From the NCBI GenBank assembly GCA_023425455.1, contig JAFACP010000276.1, positions 1 through 6,787 on the forward strand: a stretch of 6,787 bases of DNA, in the 5' to 3' direction. Made by a program: the position numbers and the translations under genes. Source of the DNA: Pseudomonadota bacterium. Its GTDB lineage: Bacteria > Pseudomonadota > Gammaproteobacteria > Enterobacterales > Enterobacteriaceae. The notes under the pieces are model-generated. The model was not told the origin of the DNA. It saw only the letters and a program-made list of their open reading frames with translations, and made no database searches. This document shows, one piece after another, positions 5,567 to 6,787 of the stretch. Numbering within the stretch: position 1 is the stretch's first letter; the number at the start of each line of letters is the position of its first letter.

Positions 5567-6172
5567 TTAGTCGAGCTTCAGATCGTCATAGTGGGTGATC
5601 AGTTTGCCCACGATGCCGTAGTCCAGCGCCTCCGCCGGTGACATCCAGAAGTTACGGTCGGTGTCCTTTTTCACCTTCTCCAGCGGCTGGCCGGTGGCGT
5701 CAGCAATCAGCTTGTTGACGCGATCGAGCATGCGGATGATCTCCCGCGCTTCGATTTCGATATCCGTCGCCTGGCCGCGTACGCCGCCCAGCGGTTGGTG
5801 GATCATAAAGCGGGTATTCGGCAGCGCGTAGCGGTGCTCTTTTTTCGCCGCCAGGAAGATGGTGATCCCGGCGCTCGCCACCCAGCCGGTGCCGATCACA
5901 TGCACGTCCGGGCGAATGAATTTAATGAAATCGTGGATGGTGTCGCCCGCTTCCACGTGGCCGCCTTGGCTGTTGATATACAGCTTGATAGGATCGTTGC
6001 TTACGCTTTGCAGCAGGATCATCTGGGTGATCACCTTCTCGGCCAGCGCCTGGTCTATCTCGCCGGAGATGACAATCGAACGGGATTCCAGCAGCTTTTG
6101 CTGCAGCGCGCCCGCGCCATGTGTCCCTTCGGCTTTCTCTTTGTCGTCGCGATCTTTTAACGTGTAATGCAT
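5567..6172 (-). CDS. ClpP-family protease subunit paralogue with Ser-His-Asn triad
   Basis: A 201-residue member of the ClpP (S14) family, whose members form heptameric rings that degrade proteins fed by Clp ATPases. Landmarks are LYINSQGGHVEAG (64-76), GTGWVASAGITIFLAA (94-109) with nucleophile S100, PNTRFMIHQPLGG (118-130) with H125, and the handle GQATDIEIEAREII (133-146). The end, KDTDRNFWMSPAEALDYGIVGK, corresponds to [21 protein letters not shown] of E. coli ClpP. That alignment puts N174 (AAC, 5651-5653) where ClpP has its triad Asp171, while the sensor Arg is kept as R173. The conserved SPGG is SQGG (Q69). The N-terminus (MHYTLKDRDDKEKAEGTHGAG) lacks the usual propeptide and axial-loop sequence. 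GAGGAAA seven bases upstream supports ATG 6172. No Clp ATPase gene is in the window. It could be an active variant, a regulatory subunit mixing with ClpP, or an inactive scaffold. Confidence 0.93.
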   Translation of the reverse strand: MHYTLKDRDDKEKAEGTHGAGALQQKLLESRSIVISGEIDQALAEKVITQMILLQSVSNDPIKLYINSQGGHVEAGDTIHDFIKFIRPDVHVIGTGWVASAGITIFLAAKKEHRYALPNTRFMIHQPLGGVRGQATDIEIEAREIIRMLDRVNKLIADATGQPLEKVKKDTDRNFWMSPAEALDYGIVGKLITHYDDLKLD

Positions 6173-6177
6173 GGTTG

Positions 6178-6184
6178 TTTCCTC
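6178..6184 (-). promoter_or_regulatory. Ribosome binding site of the ClpP paralogue
   Basis: The minus strand reads GAGGAAA with good spacing to ATG 6172. Its first three bases are also the end of the 27-bp inverted repeat (6182-6208), so folding or protein binding there could affect translation. Confidence 0.7.
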
Positions 6185-6208
6185 AGCTTTTAGCGCGCAA
6201 AAGCTGAG
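6182..6208 (-). promoter_or_regulatory. Perfect 10+10 bp inverted repeat before the ClpP paralogue, candidate operator or 5' UTR hairpin
   Basis: CTCAGCTTTT (6182-6191) and AAAAGCTGAG (6199-6208) are exact inverse complements separated by AGCGCGC. The repeat starts inside the candidate -10 and ends inside the ribosome site. If transcription starts near 6200, the full repeat exists only in DNA, which favours a repressor operator. If it starts further upstream, the RNA would form a 10-bp hairpin that ties up the GAG of GAGGAAA. The only T-rich stretch nearby is not placed for an intrinsic terminator. Confidence 0.5.
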
Positions 6209-6214
6209 TGTAGC
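6207..6214 (-). promoter_or_regulatory. Candidate -10 of the ClpP paralogue, sigma-S-like
   Basis: The minus strand reads GCTACACT, close to the extended -10 KCTATACT favoured by RpoS, with C at -13 and C at -8. The hexamer 17 bases upstream (GGACTT) is a poor -35, which RpoS promoters tolerate. It predicts a start near 6200 and a leader of about 28 bases. Assigned by eye only. Confidence 0.35.
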
Positions 6215-6361
6215 CTGTTTTCACGCTGAAAGTCCTCAGGCGCACAGAATGCGAATGCCCTTCATACAACGGGAGAGGGCTTTGATCAGACAGGAATAGC
6301 CGATGGCGTGGGGGGACGCAGAAACCCGGCTCTGGGTGAATTCAGGCCGCCGCATGCGAAA

Positions 6362-6382
6362 GACGCCCGCCGGGCGGGCGTC
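6362..6382 (-). terminator. Intrinsic terminator of the GPH transporter gene
   Basis: GACGCCCGC (6362-6370) and GCGGGCGTC (6374-6382) form a 9-bp GC-rich stem with a 3-base loop, starting 7 bases past the transporter stop. On the minus strand it is followed by TTTCGC, a short T-run, in the right order for a Rho-independent terminator. It would separate the transporter from the ClpP paralogue's promoter. Confidence 0.65.
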
Positions 6383-6388
6383 AGTCAT

Positions 6389-6787
6389 TCAGTTCGCCGT
6401 AAGCGGACGTTGCTCCGGGCACTCTCCGCCCTCATCTTTCTGCCCGGCCTCTCGCCTGCGCGCTGCCAGCAAACGGCAGATCTCCGCATGCTTCTCCTCG
6501 GTAAAGGTGAAGCGCGACATACAGCCCAGGCGGATCAGCGAGCCAAATGCCGGCAGCAGGCAGATACCGAAGAACAGCCCGGAAAGCACGCTGTCACTCT
6601 GGATTTGCGCCTGCGGCACATAGCCAACGATCGTCAGAAATACACCGATTAATCCGCCGCCCACCGCCACCGACATCTTGCCGGTAAAGGTCTGCCCGGA
6701 GAAGGTGATCGCCGCGCAGCGCTTGTTGGTGTGGTACTCCGCGTACTCTATGGTGTCAGCAATCATTGACGACGTGAGGATGTTGGT
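6389..6787 (-). CDS. GPH-family (MelB-like) sugar:cation symporter, C-terminal part
   Basis: The minus-strand frame is open to the window edge. The visible 132 residues begin TNILTSSMIADTIEYAEYHTNKR and end LTAN at TGA (6391-6389 on the minus strand). The ADTIEYAEY...TNKR...ITFSGQTFTGK arrangement is typical of the late loop before the last two helices in glycoside-pentoside-hexuronide:cation symporters such as MelB, YihO, YicJ or UidB. Two hydrophobic segments follow: SVAVGGGLIGVFLTIVGYV and VLSGLFFGICLLPAFGSLIRLG. After these comes a charged cytoplasmic tail, FTFTEEKHAEICRLLAARRREAGQ. It would be an inner-membrane importer driven by Na+ or H+. The substrate cannot be told from this part, and no sugar-catabolic gene is visible. 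ATG 6766 is internal, not the start, because the reading frame and family similarity continue upstream. Confidence 0.85.
   Translation of the reverse strand, partial: TNILTSSMIADTIEYAEYHTNKRCAAITFSGQTFTGKMSVAVGGGLIGVFLTIVGYVPQAQIQSDSVLSGLFFGICLLPAFGSLIRLGCMSRFTFTEEKHAEICRLLAARRREAGQKDEGGECPEQRPLTAN

Noticed and set aside
5795..6160. Plus-strand frames opposite the ClpP paralogue
   Set aside because: They are antisense to a gene with clear ClpP family motifs and have no independent support.
6182..6208. CIRCE or sigma-32 heat-shock element before the ClpP paralogue
   Set aside because: The arms do not match TTAGCACTC/GAGTGCTAA, and no CTTGAA with CCCCAT pair is present at proper spacing.
6247..6258. 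Tandem GAATGC-GAATGC upstream of the ClpP paralogue
   Set aside because: Only two short units, likely chance, with no link to a promoter element.
6362..6382. REP/BIME-type repeat
   Set aside because: The GC-rich palindrome is a single copy, sits right after a stop codon and is followed by TTTC, so a terminator explains it better.
6303..6652. Plus-strand frames opposite the transporter end
   Set aside because: They run through the terminator and the transporter's antisense strand. Arg/Ala/Ser-rich products with no motif.

Overview
The window looks like chromosomal DNA of a GC-rich member of the Enterobacteriaceae (Enterobacter, Klebsiella, Lelliottia or a similar genus). I infer this from codon use, a RoxA (YcfD) protein of exactly the E. 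coli length with the same active-site positions, and a FoxA-type receptor. No species-specific marker is visible. The window is densely coded: seven genes, two of them cut by the edges, no gap above 300 bases, and no tRNA, rRNA, insertion sequence, phage gene or CRISPR array.

Layout. (1) 1-608 (+) is the aminotransferase-like C-terminal part of a MocR/GntR-type regulator, converging on foxA. (2) 639-2729 (-) is a TonB-dependent hydroxamate-siderophore receptor, best matched to FoxA. (3) 2869-3828 (-) is an AraC-family regulator of the PchR/YbtA kind. (4) 3915-5036 (-) is roxA, the ribosomal protein L16 arginine hydroxylase. (5) 5230-5538 (+) is a small orphan SH3-like protein. (6) 5567-6172 (-) is a ClpP paralogue that is not the housekeeping ClpP. 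(7) 6389-6787 (-) is the C-terminal end of a GPH-family sugar:cation symporter.

How it fits together. The regulator and foxA form an iron-acquisition unit. The foxA promoter region carries two overlapping Fur-type palindromes. Just upstream is a 7-bp direct repeat with a 21-bp period, the spacing AraC-family activators favour. A weaker Fur-like site precedes the regulator gene. The simplest model is that Fur represses both genes when iron is plentiful and the AraC-type protein, sensing an imported iron-siderophore, activates foxA.

The most unusual gene is the ClpP paralogue. Aligned by eye to mature E. coli ClpP, it keeps the catalytic Ser (S100) and His (H125) but has Asn (N174) in place of the triad Asp. 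It also has SQGG for the conserved SPGG, lacks the usual N-terminal axial-loop sequence, and has a perfect 10+10 bp inverted repeat between its promoter and start codon. Its convergent neighbour is the SH3-like protein, and a strong shared hairpin lies between them. The 193-base gap between roxA and the SH3 gene holds mutually exclusive stem-loops that resemble an attenuator on the minus strand.
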